From assembly GCA_964641395.1 (NCBI GenBank), contig CAZXKQ010000005.1:1-64000 (forward strand): DNA of 64,000 bases, in the 5' to 3' direction. Every line of letters starts with the position of its first letter. Within the stretch, counting starts at the first letter, position 1. Shown piece after piece: positions 1 to 10,096 of the stretch. Under the pieces are notes generated by a model. The model was not told where the DNA came from, made no database searches, and saw only the letters and a list, made by a program, of their open reading frames with translations. The position numbers and the translations under genes were made by a program. The DNA comes from CANQBR01 sp964641395 (GTDB lineage Bacteria > Bacillota > Negativicutes > Acidaminococcales > Acidaminococcaceae).

Positions 1-325
1 GGTAAACAATAGCTTTCGTGCAGTGGTTGAGGTTTAGCGGCTTGTTTGAGATGAGCGTTTCTTCCTGGTCGAGGATGGCTTAGGTCGTCCTCGACTTGGT
101 TTTAACAGGCGCCGGAGGGCAACTCCTGCTCAGCGGCAGGCCAGGGGAGGCGGGGAGCGCCGGCTGCCTTAGGGCCGGAAGGAAATTCCCCTTTTAGGGA
201 CTTGACTAGCAGGCCCCTTTGTGGAATTATTATGAGTAGGGCTTAGCAAGCCCTTTGGCACTAAAAGCAACGAGCCACAGCCTGGGGCGGCAAGCCTCTG
301 GCTGCTCGATGGGGGAGGACTCCCT
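1..325. other. Non-coding stretch before the racemase-like gene
   Basis: I see no convincing reading frame here. The stretch holds a terminator-like hairpin (68-95), a perfect 6-bp hairpin with a 3-nt loop at 239-253, and a looser pairing between about 271 and 307. TTGACT at 202-207 followed by AT-rich DNA near 225-235 could be a weak promoter, which would give the downstream gene a structured leader of about 85 nt. No known riboswitch consensus was recognised. Confidence 0.4.
68..104 (+). terminator. Terminator-like hairpin
   Basis: GTCGAGGA (68-75) pairs perfectly with TCCTCGAC (88-95), giving an 8-bp stem and a 12-nt loop, followed by TTGGTTTT. It probably ends a transcript entering from the left of the window. 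The T-run is interrupted, so strength is uncertain. Confidence 0.4.
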
Positions 326-1393
326 ATGTATCCTAGAGTGGTAGTAGATTTAAAGGGCCTCCAGGCCAATGTGAAGGCGGTGCTGGCGCTGTGCGCCCAG
401 TACGGTATCGAGCCCACCGGCGTAACCAAGGCCTTCCGGGGCGATCCTCGCCTCGCCCAGGCCTACCTGGCAGGGGGCTTGAAGCGGCTGGGGGATTCCC
501 GCCTGTCTAATCTCCAACGTTTAGCTGGCCTGGAGGCGGAAAAGTGGCTGCTCCGCCCTCCCATGCTCAGCGAAATCGACGCCGTGGTCCGCTGGGCAGA
601 TGTCTCTTTGCATTCTGAACTTGCGGTGTTAAGGCGCCTCCAGGAAGAGGCCCAGAGGCAGAGGCGGCGGCACAGGGTCATCCTCATGGCCGACCTAGGG
701 GACATCCGGGAGGGCTATGTAGACTATGACGAACTGCTCAGCGTCGCCCGGCTAGTGGAGGAGATGGAGTGGGTGGACCTCTACGGAGTGGGCACCAATC
801 TCACCTGCTTTTCCTTCGTCCAACCTGATACGGCCAAGCTTGCCCAGCTAGTGGGGCTGCGGGACAGGGTGGCTGAGGCCGTCGGCCGGCCCCTGGAGCT
901 GATCAGCGGCGGCAACTCCGCCACCCTGGACCTGATGCTGCGGGGCGGCATACCCAAGGGGGTAAACAACCTGCGGCTGGGAGAAAGCCTCCTCTTTGGC
1001 CGGGAGAGGGCCAAGTACCGCTACCTCCCCGGCACGAGGAATGATTTATTTATGCTGGAATGCCAGATCATCGAGGTAAAGGACAAACCGTCCCTGCCCT
1101 GGGGCACCATAGGCGTGGACTCCTACGGCAGGAGCCCTGTCTTGGTGGACAGGGGCCCTCGGCGGAAGAAGGCCATCTGCGCCCTGGGCAAACAGGACTT
1201 TGACTTGGAAACCACCTGGCCGGAGGATCCTGGGGTCATCATGCTGGGAACCAGCTCGGACCACCTGATGTTGGACGTCACCGACAGCGCCGCGGACTAC
1301 CAGGTGGGGGATGTCATCCGCCTCCGGCTGGGCTACTTTTCCACCCTGCGAGCCTTCACCTCCGCCGATGTGGCCCGCTGTTATGAAGCATGA
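326..1393 (+). CDS. PLP-dependent alanine/ornithine racemase-like protein
   Basis: This 355-residue protein has the N-terminal pattern of fold-type III PLP racemases of the alanine/ornithine (Orr/YhfX-like) group: a short beta strand, then VTKAF with the presumed PLP-binding Lys36, and later the SGGNSATL glycine-rich phosphate-binding stretch near residue 195. Members racemise amino acids or act on related substrates in the cytosol; the substrate here cannot be read from sequence. A strong Shine-Dalgarno (GGGGGAGGA, 311-319) lies 6 nt before the ATG. The gene stands alone, about 125 bp before smc, which has its own promoter, so functional linkage to smc is unlikely. Confidence 0.75.
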   Translation: MYPRVVVDLKGLQANVKAVLALCAQYGIEPTGVTKAFRGDPRLAQAYLAGGLKRLGDSRLSNLQRLAGLEAEKWLLRPPMLSEIDAVVRWADVSLHSELAVLRRLQEEAQRQRRRHRVILMADLGDIREGYVDYDELLSVARLVEEMEWVDLYGVGTNLTCFSFVQPDTAKLAQLVGLRDRVAEAVGRPLELISGGNSATLDLMLRGGIPKGVNNLRLGESLLFGRERAKYRYLPGTRNDLFMLECQIIEVKDKPSLPWGTIGVDSYGRSPVLVDRGPRRKKAICALGKQDFDLETTWPEDPGVIMLGTSSDHLMLDVTDSAADYQVGDVIRLRLGYFSTLRAFTSADVARCYEA

Positions 1394-1440
1394 GGCAGAG
1401 GCCGAGGGCTGCCCCTCCCTGGAGGCCTCCTCGGGAAATT

Positions 1441-1469
1441 TTGACTGTACCAAAGGGGCCTTTTATGAT
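1441..1469 (+). promoter_or_regulatory. Promoter of smc-ftsY
   Basis: TTGACT (1441-1446) and TATGAT (1464-1469) are separated by exactly 17 bp, a near-consensus sigma-70/sigma-A promoter. It starts a leader of about 45 nt before the smc ATG at 1519. Confidence 0.75.
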
Positions 1470-1518
1470 AGAATTAAGCGGAATGAGATTTAACGGGGAA
1501 GGGGTTTAAGGGCAGGCC

Positions 1519-4500
1519 ATGCGCTTAAAAGCCTTTAGGACTTATGGCTTTAAGTCCTTTGCCGAAAAAACCGAACTGAGCTTCGACCAGGGCATCACCG
1601 CCATCGTGGGCCCCAACGGCAGCGGCAAGAGCAACATCGCCGACGCCATCCGCTGGGTGATGGGGGAGCAGAGCGCCAAGTACCTGCGGGGCAGCAAGAT
1701 GGAGGACGTGATCTTCTCCGGCAGCGCCCAACGCCGGGGCCTGGGCCTGGCTGAGGTCAGCCTCTGCCTGGACAACGGGGATCACGGCCTCCCCCTGGAC
1801 TTTGAAGAGGTGCTGCTGACCCGCCGCCTCTACCGCAGCGGGGAGAGCGAGTACGCCATCAACAAGAAGCCCTGCCGCCTGAAGGACATCGTGGACCTGC
1901 TGGCGGACACCGGCCTAGGCAAGGGCTCCCTCTCCAACATCGGCCAAAACCACATCAGCGAGATCCTAGACAGCCGTCCCGAGGAGCGGCGGGGCCTCTT
2001 CGAAGAGGCCGCCGGCATCGCCAAGTTCCGCCTGCGGAAGAAGGAGGCCCTGCGCCGCCTGGACAGCACCGCCGCCAACCTGACCCGTATCAACGACATC
2101 AAGGGGGAGGTAGAGCGGCAGGTGGGCCCGCTGCGGGAGGCGGCCGCCAAGACCAATACCTACAACGAGCTGACTGCTAAGCTGCGGGGGCTGCGGCTCA
2201 CCACCCTGTTGCGGCGCATCGACCGGATCCAGGCCCAGCGGGCCAGGCTGGCCCAGCAGCGGCAGGAGCTGGAGAACCAGCTGGCCGCCGCCAGCGCCGC
2301 CCTGGCAGAGAAGGAGGCGGCCGCCCTGGCGGCCAAGCAGAGCCTGGCGGACCTCACCGCCAACCTGGACCAGCTCCAGAGCCAGGCCCTGGCCAAGGAA
2401 AGGGAGATAGAGGCTAATAAGGGGCAGCTAGACGTGCTGGCAGAGCGGCAGCAGCAGTGCGCCGCCCAGCTACAACGCCTCCAGGCCGCCGCCGCCAAGA
2501 ACGCCGCCCACCAGGCCCAGCTGGAGCAGCAGCGGCAGGAGGCAGAGGCCAGCTATAAAAAGGCGGAGGAGGAGAGCCGCCAGGCTGCCCAGCAGGTGGG
2601 CCAGCTCACTGCGGCCAGGGAGGAGGCAGGCGCCCAGCTAGCTGCCGCCCGGCAGGAGGAGGAGGAGCTACGTTCCGCCTTCTTCGCCGACATGCAGGAG
2701 CTGCTGGCCCAGCGCAACCAGCTCACCGCCCTGGAAAGGGAGCAGGAGCAGTGCCGCCGGCAGCGGGAGGCCCTCAAGCTGGACATCGACAAGGGCCAGG
2801 AGGAGAGCCAGCAGCAGGAGGCCGCCTACAGCAAGCTTTTGGAAGAACAGAGCCAGTGCCGCCTGGCTGGGCAGCAGGCTCTCAAAGAATACAACGGTTA
2901 CAAGGGGGAGCTGGAGCAGCTCCAAGGACGGCTGGCTGACTACCGCCGCCAGCAGCAGGCCGCCCAGGGCCGCTTCACAGCCGCCAGCACCAGGGAGCAG
3001 ACCCTGCGCCGGCTGCAGGAGGCTTACGAAGGCTTTGGCTACGGCAGCCGCAACATCCTCAAGGCCGCTGCCCCCTGGCGGCAGCAGGTGCTGGGAGCTG
3101 TGGCCCAGCTGGTCCACACCCAGGCCGCCTACGTCACCGCCATTGAAACAGCCTTGGGAGAGGGGGCCCAGAACCTGGTCACCAGGGATACGGCCACGGC
3201 CAAGGCGGCCATTGCCTACTTGAAGAGCAGCGGCGGCGGCCGGGCCACCCTGCTGCCCTTGGACATTTTGACTCCCCGCCAACGCCGGCTGGAGGAGGAG
3301 CAGTTGCTCAAGCTGCCGGGGGTGGTGGGCTTTGCCGCCGACCTGGTGAGCCAGCCCCGGGAGGTGGCCGCGGCCGTCTCCTTCCTCCTAGGCCGAGTGC
3401 TGATAGCAGAAAACCTAGACGCCGCCCTGACCGCCGCCAAGGCCGGCCGCTACCGGCTGCGGGTGGTGACCCTGGAGGGAGACACAGTCAATCCTGGGGG
3501 CAGCCTCAGCGGCGGCAGCAAGAAGCAACGGGAAGGCTACCTGAGCCGGGCCCTGGAGATCGAAGGGGCCGCCCAGGAAGCCGCCGCCCTCAGCAAGGAG
3601 GTCCTCAGCTGGCAGGAGCAGCTAGAAGCAGGGGAGGAGCAGGCAGCAGCCTTGAACCGGAAGGGTTCGGAGGCAGCAGCCCTGGTGAACCAGCTCTCCC
3701 TCCGCTATAAGGAGCAGGAGCAGACTTTAAAGCGCTTGGAGCAGGACAAGGAGGCCGTAAACGAAAGGCTGTCGGAGCTCTTGGATCGGCGTTCGGAACT
3801 GGCCCAGACCTACCTGGCCCAGCGGGGGCAGCTGAAAGAACTGAAGGCGGCCCTTAGCGGCTTGGAAGCCAGGGACGAGGCCAGCAAGGAGGCCATAGAG
3901 GCCTTGAAGCGGCGGCTGCAGAGCCTAGGCAGCCAGGTGACGGTGGTGGAAAACCAGCTGGCCGATGCCCAGGCCGCTGCTAGCGCCAGCAGCGAAAAGA
4001 GCAAGTACCTGGGCCAGCGCTTGCAGGACCTGGTGGGGTCTCTGGCTGAGTTGGACAAGGGCCGGCAACAGGATGAACAGGAAGGGGCCAGGTTAGAGCA
4101 AGTAATAGCAGACTGCGAGGTGGAAGCAGAGAATATTAGGTTGAACTCTAGTGTTTTACTTGCAGATATCAAGCAACTACTGGCAGGCAAGGAGGAGTTC
4201 AGCCAGCAGTGCAGGGAACAGGATGCCGCCCTAGGGCAGGCTGAGGCGGCGGCCACAGACGGCCGCAAGGAGGTGGCCCAGGTGGAGGCCCGGCTGCAGA
4301 AGCTGGCAGTAGACGGGGCCCTGCAGGAGGCCGACTACCAACACGCCCTGGAAGAATTGGCCAAGGACTACCAGCTCAGCGAGGCGGAGGCCCGCTTAGA
4401 GGACCTCAGCGCCTGGGCCCAGGAGGGAGACCGGGCCCTGAGCAAGGCGGAGAGCCAGGTGGAAGTGGCCATTGCGGACCTAGGCCCTATCAACCCTGCC

Positions 4501-5082
4501 GCCCCGGCGGAATACGCGGCGGTGCAGGAGCGGTGGAACTTTTTAAACCAGCAATACGCCGACCTGACGGCGGCCAAGGAGGAGCTGGAGGGGATCATCA
4601 GCAAGATCGACCGCGGTATGAAGCAGCGCTTCAACACCGCCTTTGCCGCCATCAACGACTACTTTGCCAGCACCTACAGCAAGCTGTTCGGCGGCGGCAC
4701 CGCCTTCCTCTCCCTTACGGAGCCGGAGGACAGCTTGAACAGCGGCATCGAGATCCAGGCCCAGCCCCCGGGGAAGAAGCTGCAAAGCCTCTCTCCCCTC
4801 AGCGGCGGCGAGCGGGCCTTGACGGTCATCGCCCTGCTCTTCGCCCTCCTCAGCTACAGGCCGGCCCCCTTCTGCATCCTGGATGAGATCGATGCCGCCC
4901 TGGACGACGCCAATATCGGCCGTTTCGCCAGCTTTTTACGGGACTACGCCGCCGGCACCCAGTTCATAGTCATCACCCACCGCAAGGGCACCATGGAAAA
5001 GGCGGACATTATGTACGGCATCACCATGGAAGAAAGCGGCGTTTCTAAGATCCTGTCGGTCAAAATCAACGAGAAGGAGTAA
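1519..5082 (+). CDS. smc: Chromosome segregation ATPase SMC
   Basis: This full-length SMC (1187 residues) is the ATPase of the SMC-ScpA-ScpB condensin that compacts and segregates the chromosome. The N-terminal Walker A is GPNGSGKS (31-38). Two long glutamine-, alanine- and glutamate-rich coiled coils flank a hinge at roughly residues 500-660. The C-terminal head carries the ABC signature LSGGER and Walker B CILDEIDAALDD. The coding region is strongly G+C-biased except a short AT-richer patch around 4100-4190. ftsY follows 5 nt downstream in the same transcript, the usual Bacillota arrangement. The scpA and scpB partners are not in this window. Confidence 0.97.
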   Translation: MRLKAFRTYGFKSFAEKTELSFDQGITAIVGPNGSGKSNIADAIRWVMGEQSAKYLRGSKMEDVIFSGSAQRRGLGLAEVSLCLDNGDHGLPLDFEEVLLTRRLYRSGESEYAINKKPCRLKDIVDLLADTGLGKGSLSNIGQNHISEILDSRPEERRGLFEEAAGIAKFRLRKKEALRRLDSTAANLTRINDIKGEVERQVGPLREAAAKTNTYNELTAKLRGLRLTTLLRRIDRIQAQRARLAQQRQELENQLAAASAALAEKEAAALAAKQSLADLTANLDQLQSQALAKEREIEANKGQLDVLAERQQQCAAQLQRLQAAAAKNAAHQAQLEQQRQEAEASYKKAEEESRQAAQQVGQLTAAREEAGAQLAAARQEEEELRSAFFADMQELLAQRNQLTALEREQEQCRRQREALKLDIDKGQEESQQQEAAYSKLLEEQSQCRLAGQQALKEYNGYKGELEQLQGRLADYRRQQQAAQGRFTAASTREQTLRRLQEAYEGFGYGSRNILKAAAPWRQQVLGAVAQLVHTQAAYVTAIETALGEGAQNLVTRDTATAKAAIAYLKSSGGGRATLLPLDILTPRQRRLEEEQLLKLPGVVGFAADLVSQPREVAAAVSFLLGRVLIAENLDAALTAAKAGRYRLRVVTLEGDTVNPGGSLSGGSKKQREGYLSRALEIEGAAQEAAALSKEVLSWQEQLEAGEEQAAALNRKGSEAAALVNQLSLRYKEQEQTLKRLEQDKEAVNERLSELLDRRSELAQTYLAQRGQLKELKAALSGLEARDEASKEAIEALKRRLQSLGSQVTVVENQLADAQAAASASSEKSKYLGQRLQDLVGSLAELDKGRQQDEQEGARLEQVIADCEVEAENIRLNSSVLLADIKQLLAGKEEFSQQCREQDAALGQAEAAATDGRKEVAQVEARLQKLAVDGALQEADYQHALEELAKDYQLSEAEARLEDLSAWAQEGDRALSKAESQVEVAIADLGPINPAAPAEYAAVQERWNFLNQQYADLTAAKEELEGIISKIDRGMKQRFNTAFAAINDYFASTYSKLFGGGTAFLSLTEPEDSLNSGIEIQAQPPGKKLQSLSPLSGGERALTVIALLFALLSYRPAPFCILDEIDAALDDANIGRFASFLRDYAAGTQFIVITHRKGTMEKADIMYGITMEESGVSKILSVKINEKE

Positions 5083-5087
5083 GAGGG

Positions 5088-5999
5088 ATGGACTTTTTCC
5101 AGCGTTTAAAGGAGGGGCTGAGCAAGACCCGCCACAACTTCACCCTGAGGTTAGAAGAACTGGCCGGCCTGGCCACTCCCATCGATGAGGACTTTTTAGA
5201 GGAGCTGGAGGCCATCCTCCTCAGCGCCGACGTAGGGGTGGCCACCACCGCCAAGCTCATCGCCGCCGTCCGGGCCGCCGCCCGCAAGCGGGAAATCGCC
5301 GACAGCAGCCAGGTGCTGCCCTTCCTGAAGAACTACTTGGCGGAGCTGTTGAAGGACAGCGGCCAGCGCACCCGCATCGGCCACAAGCCTACGGTGATCC
5401 TGGTGGTAGGGGTGAACGGGGTGGGCAAGACCACCACCATCGGCAAGTTGGCCAACTACTTCACCCTCTTCAAGTACAAGGTGCTCATCGCCGCCGCCGA
5501 CACCTTCCGGGCTGCTGCCAGCGAACAGCTGTGCATCTGGGGAGAGCGGGCCGGCTGCGACGTGATCAAGCACCAGGAGGGGGCCGATCCCGCCGCCGTA
5601 GTCTTCGACGCCGTGAAGGCCGCCCTGGCCCGCCAGGCCGACATCCTCTTTATCGACACCGCCGGCCGCCTCCACAACAAGGCCAACCTGATGAACGAAT
5701 TAGGCAAGATCCGCCGGGTCATCCAGCGGGAAATCCCCGGCGCCCCCCATGAGACCTTCTTGGTACTAGACGCCACCACCGGCCAGAACGCCATCGCCCA
5801 GTCCAAGGTGTTCATGGAGACTGCCCAGGTGACTGGCGTGGTCCTGACCAAGCTGGACGGCACCGCCAAGGGCGGAGTGGTGATAGCCATCAAGGAGGAA
5901 CTGGGCCTGCCGGTGAAGTGGATAGGCATAGGGGAGGGGCTGATGGACTTTAGGCCCTTCGAGCCGGATAAGTTCGTGGAAGCCCTCTTCAGCCACTGA
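5088..5999 (+). CDS. ftsY: Signal recognition particle receptor FtsY
   Basis: FtsY (303 residues) is the membrane-associated SRP GTPase that receives Ffh-ribosome complexes and passes nascent membrane proteins to SecYEG. An N-terminal helical N domain (about 1-95) precedes the G domain with P-loop GVNGVGKT (108-115), DTAGR and TKLDG motifs. The long acidic A domain of enterobacterial FtsY is absent, as is normal for Gram-positive-type proteins. The ribosome-binding site overlaps the end of smc, so translation is probably coupled. Its partner ffh is also in this window at 42065-43414. Confidence 0.96.
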   Translation: MDFFQRLKEGLSKTRHNFTLRLEELAGLATPIDEDFLEELEAILLSADVGVATTAKLIAAVRAAARKREIADSSQVLPFLKNYLAELLKDSGQRTRIGHKPTVILVVGVNGVGKTTTIGKLANYFTLFKYKVLIAAADTFRAAASEQLCIWGERAGCDVIKHQEGADPAAVVFDAVKAALARQADILFIDTAGRLHNKANLMNELGKIRRVIQREIPGAPHETFLVLDATTGQNAIAQSKVFMETAQVTGVVLTKLDGTAKGGVVIAIKEELGLPVKWIGIGEGLMDFRPFEPDKFVEALFSH

Positions 6000-6074
6000 T
6001 AAGCTAAGGGGCGCGAAAGTATCTAATTTTTAATTCGTGTGGAAGCCAGCGTTGTGAATATGGTATGCTTTTCT

Positions 6075-6194
6075 GACGGTTGAGGCCCTTCCTATGGAAG
6101 TCTTGTGGGATGATTGACGTTCTGTAGGGCCCAGCCGTCTTTGCCTAGGGGGGCTTCGCAGCAAGTGTAACCCTGCGCCAGCTGCCCAATTTTA
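6075..6194 (+). ncRNA. Candidate structured small RNA between ftsY and mtnP
   Basis: Two strong hairpins occupy this gap. The first pairs 6075-6088 with 6127-6139 (13 bp with one bulged A); the second runs 6148-6187 (core CGCAG/CTGCG plus outer GC pairs) and is followed by AATTTTA, as in an intrinsic terminator. An extended -10 element (TGGTATGCT, 6061-6069) sits so that transcription would begin at the base of the first stem. It does not match the SAM, SAH, 6S, SRP or tmRNA consensus that I know. It may be a small RNA or part of a long mtnP leader. The assignment rests on folding by eye only. Confidence 0.4.
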
Positions 6195-6206
6195 CCCCTG
6201 CCTAGC

Positions 6207-6235
6207 TTTATTTTAGACCGGTCTTATGGTAGAAT
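6207..6235 (+). promoter_or_regulatory. Possible promoter and operator of the mtnP operon
   Basis: A -10-like TAGAAT (6230-6235) has a weak -35 (TTTATT, 6207-6212) at 17 bp. The spacer contains a perfect 10-bp palindrome AGACCGGTCT (6215-6224), placed where a repressor could block polymerase. The regulator is unknown. Confidence 0.45.
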
Positions 6236-6311
6236 GTAGGGGATGGCAGGGCAGGGAGCAGCCTCTTTGCCCCTAGCCCTGTAGAAGTTCTGCTGTTACA
6301 GGAGGTTGACC

Positions 6312-7106
6312 ATGCGCAAACTAGCCATCATCGGCGGCACCGGAGTAGAAGACCCCCAGAAGTTCCCCGACTTCGTCAGCCGCACCATCTCCACTCCCTA
6401 CGGGGAGGCCCTGTGCAAGCTGGGAGAGAGGGAGGGAAACCAGGTGGTGTTCTTGAGCCGCCATGGCACGGCCCACAGCGTCGCCCCCCACCAGGTCAAC
6501 TACCGGGCCAACATCTGGGCCTTGAAGAGCCTAGGGGTGGAAGAGGTGCTGGCCACCACCGCCGTAGGCAGCCTCAATCCTAGGATGGAGGCCGGCCACC
6601 TGGTCATCTGCAGCGACGTCCTGGACTTCAGCAAAAGCAGGGCCAACACCTTTTACGATAACCCAGAGCGGGGAGTGGCCCATGTGGACTTTTCCTCCCC
6701 CTACTGCCCCCGGCTGCGGGCCCACCTCCACCGGCTCTTGAGCCAGCTAGGCATTACCCACCACCAGACAGGGGTCTACGTATGCACCGAGGGGCCCCGC
6801 TTCGAGTCCCCGGCGGAGATCAAAATGTTCGCCCTCCTAGGCGGGGACGTGGTGGGCATGACCAACATGCCCGAGGCAGTGCTGGCCCGGGAGGCGGAGC
6901 TGTGCTACGCCAACTGCAGCATCGTCACCAACATGGCGGCAGGGATTTCGCCTACCCCCCTCTCCCACAGCGAGGTGGTGGCAGCCATGGCCGCCAGCGT
7001 AGAGAAGATGGGCCGGCTCATCGACGCCTTCATCAGCACTGGGCCGGCAGCTAGCGGCTGTGGCTGCGCCCATGCTATGGCCGAATTCGGCGGCTTCAAG
7101 CTCTAG
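6312..7106 (+). CDS. mtnP: MTA/MTI phosphorylase family protein (probable 6-oxopurine type)
   Basis: This 264-residue MTAP/PNP-family enzyme phosphorolyses 5'-methylthio-nucleosides to free base and 5-methylthioribose-1-phosphate. Family motifs are GGTG (8-11), SRHG (49-52), TEGPRFESPAE (159-169) and VGMTNMPEAVLARE (181-194). Human MTAP reads adenine with two Asp residues in a T-D-x-D motif. Here the equivalent is T206-N207-M-A-A-G, the Asn form known from 6-oxopurine enzymes such as MTI phosphorylases and PNP, so the likely substrate is methylthioinosine. The ATG at 6312 is 6 nt after AGGAGG; an in-frame TTG at 6306 abuts the ribosome-binding site and was rejected. mtaD, four genes downstream, would supply the inosine substrate. 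Confidence 0.88.
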   Translation: MRKLAIIGGTGVEDPQKFPDFVSRTISTPYGEALCKLGEREGNQVVFLSRHGTAHSVAPHQVNYRANIWALKSLGVEEVLATTAVGSLNPRMEAGHLVICSDVLDFSKSRANTFYDNPERGVAHVDFSSPYCPRLRAHLHRLLSQLGITHHQTGVYVCTEGPRFESPAEIKMFALLGGDVVGMTNMPEAVLAREAELCYANCSIVTNMAAGISPTPLSHSEVVAAMAASVEKMGRLIDAFISTGPAASGCGCAHAMAEFGGFKL

Positions 7107-7114
7107 AGGCTCCC

Positions 7115-8164
7115 ATGCTAGCCACTATGACCTGGGGCGGCGACCATTTGGTCCTGCTGGACCAGACCAAGCTGCCTACAGTGACGGAATACATCTACTG
7201 TTATGATTATCAACGGGTGAAGGAGGCCATCGCCCGGCTGGAGGTGCGGGGAGCCCCGGCCATCGGCGCCGCTGCCGCCTTCGCCATGGTCTTAGGGGCC
7301 CGCCGCCTGGCAGGGGAAGGCTTCCTGCCCGGCCTGGCGGCAGTGGCTGCTGACCTCTGCGCCGCCCGGCCTACGGCGGTGAACCTGGCCTGGGGCTGCC
7401 GCCAGATCTACCAGTTGGCGGAGGAGCTGTACCAGGCCGGCCTGGGGGGCGCCCCCCTGTTAGAGAGGCTGGCCGCCAAGGCCCTGGCCATCTACCAGGA
7501 AGATATAGCCGCCAATAAACGGCTGGGGGACTACGGCGCCGCCCTGCTGCCGCAGCAGGCGGTGATCCTCACCCACTGTAATGCGGGAGCCCTGGCCACC
7601 TGCGGCTGGGGCACGGCCCTGGGGGTGGTCCGCAGCGGCTTCTACCAAGGCAGGGTGAAGATGGTCTACAGCGATGAGACCAGGCCCCTCCTCCAGGGAG
7701 CCCGGCTCACCGCCTACGAGTTGGTGCAGGAGGGCATACCGGTCACCTGCATTACCGACGGCATGGCGGCCTGGACCCTGCAGCAGAAGCGGGTGGACTG
7801 CGTCATCGTAGGGGCGGATAGGATAGCCGCCAACGGGGATACGGCCAACAAGATCGGCACCCTGGGAGTGGCCCTGGCGGCCAAGGCCCTGGGGGTGCCC
7901 TTCTACGTAGCCGCCCCCACCAGCACCTTCGACCTAGACCTAGCCCAAGGGGAGGACATACCCATTGAGGAGAGGGGGGCAGAGGAGGTGCGGGCCTACG
8001 CCGGCCTGGCCACCGCCCCTGCAGGAGCCCTGGTCTTCAACCCCGCCTTCGATGTGACCAAGGCGGAGCTGATCAGCGCCGTTATCACCGAGAGAGGGGT
8101 CATCCGGCCCCCTTATAGGGAGACTATATACCGTCTTATGACAGAGCCTCGGCAGAAAGGATAG
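7115..8164 (+). CDS. mtnA: Methylthioribose-1-phosphate isomerase
   Basis: MtnA (349 residues) converts 5-methylthioribose-1-phosphate, the product of the preceding phosphorylase, to 5-methylthioribulose-1-phosphate. The protein carries the eIF2B-like fold signature RGAPAIG (45-51), the catalytic cysteine region ATCGWGTALG with Cys163, and VGADRIAANGD with the acid Asp235. It starts 8 nt after mtnP. No mtnB, mtnC or mtnD for the classical methionine salvage route follows; a class II aldolase does, which suggests the ketose phosphate is cleaved by an aldolase instead. Confidence 0.95.
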   Translation: MLATMTWGGDHLVLLDQTKLPTVTEYIYCYDYQRVKEAIARLEVRGAPAIGAAAAFAMVLGARRLAGEGFLPGLAAVAADLCAARPTAVNLAWGCRQIYQLAEELYQAGLGGAPLLERLAAKALAIYQEDIAANKRLGDYGAALLPQQAVILTHCNAGALATCGWGTALGVVRSGFYQGRVKMVYSDETRPLLQGARLTAYELVQEGIPVTCITDGMAAWTLQQKRVDCVIVGADRIAANGDTANKIGTLGVALAAKALGVPFYVAAPTSTFDLDLAQGEDIPIEERGAEEVRAYAGLATAPAGALVFNPAFDVTKAELISAVITERGVIRPPYRETIYRLMTEPRQKG

Positions 8165-8176
8165 GAGGTAGGGAGG

Positions 8177-9418
<1,242 letters not shown>

Positions 9419-9438
9419 GCTGTGGGGAGGGAGGCAGG

Positions 9439-10095
9439 ATGTACAAGGCAGAGAGAAGGGCGGTAATAGCCCTAGGGCTGCAGCTGCTGCAGCGGGGCCT
9501 TACCGCCGGCACCTGGGGCAACATCTCCCTCAGGGTGGGGCCTGAGGCCCTCTTGATCACCCCCTCCGGCCTAGGCTATGACAGGCAGAAGCCTAGGGAC
9601 CTAGTGCTCTTAGACCTGGAGGGCAGGGTGCTGCAGGGCAGGCGGCTCCCTTCCTCGGAAAGCCCCCTCCACCTGGCCATCTACCAGGCCTACCCAGAGG
9701 CCCAGGCCGTCATCCACACCCACAGCGTCTACGCCAGCGCCCTGGCCGCCAGACGCCAGGGGATACCGGCCCTCATCGAGGACCTGGCCCAGGTGATAGG
9801 CGGGCCGGTGGCCTGCGCCGCCTACGCCCTGCCAGGGACGGAGGACTTAGCCCAGGCTGCCTTGGCCGCCCTCCAGGGACGGCGGGCCGCCCTCTTGGCC
9901 AACCACGGGGCGGTGGCCTGGGGCAGCAGTCTGGCCCAGGCCTACACAGTGGCCCAGGTGGTGGAGAAGGCCGCCCACATCGCCTGCCTCTGCCAGCTGC
10001 TAGGCGGGGGAGTGGAGCTGTCGGCGGCAGACAGCGCCGCCATGCACCGCTTCTACGCTGAGCACTACAGTAAGCGGCAGGAAGGGGAGGAGTAA
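9439..10095 (+). CDS. Class II aldolase, likely acting on 5-methylthio/5-deoxyribulose-1-phosphate
   Basis: This 218-residue protein belongs to the zinc-dependent class II aldolase/adducin (FucA, AraD) family. Glu74 lies in SSESPLH, the zinc ligands His93 and His95 in HTHS, and His156 in ANHGAVAWG. Family members cleave ketose-1-phosphates to dihydroxyacetone phosphate and an aldehyde. Its place immediately after mtnP, mtnA and ahcY matches the DHAP shunt described in Rhodospirillum (Ald2) and the DrdA route for 5-deoxyribose. The expected products are DHAP plus methylthioacetaldehyde or acetaldehyde. An alternative reading, methylthioribulose-phosphate dehydratase MtnB from the same superfamily, is less likely because no mtnC/mtnD are present. 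Confidence 0.8.
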   Translation: MYKAERRAVIALGLQLLQRGLTAGTWGNISLRVGPEALLITPSGLGYDRQKPRDLVLLDLEGRVLQGRRLPSSESPLHLAIYQAYPEAQAVIHTHSVYASALAARRQGIPALIEDLAQVIGGPVACAAYALPGTEDLAQAALAALQGRRAALLANHGAVAWGSSLAQAYTVAQVVEKAAHIACLCQLLGGGVELSAADSAAMHRFYAEHYSKRQEGEE

Positions 10096-10096
10096 C

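Noticed and set aside
6306..6311. TTG start for mtnP
   Set aside because: It abuts AGGAGG with no spacer; ATG at 6312 has correct spacing and matches the family N-terminus.
6000..6311. SAM, SAH or S-box riboswitch before mtnP
   Set aside because: None of the conserved core elements of these riboswitches was found; the structure seen is described as an unassigned RNA.
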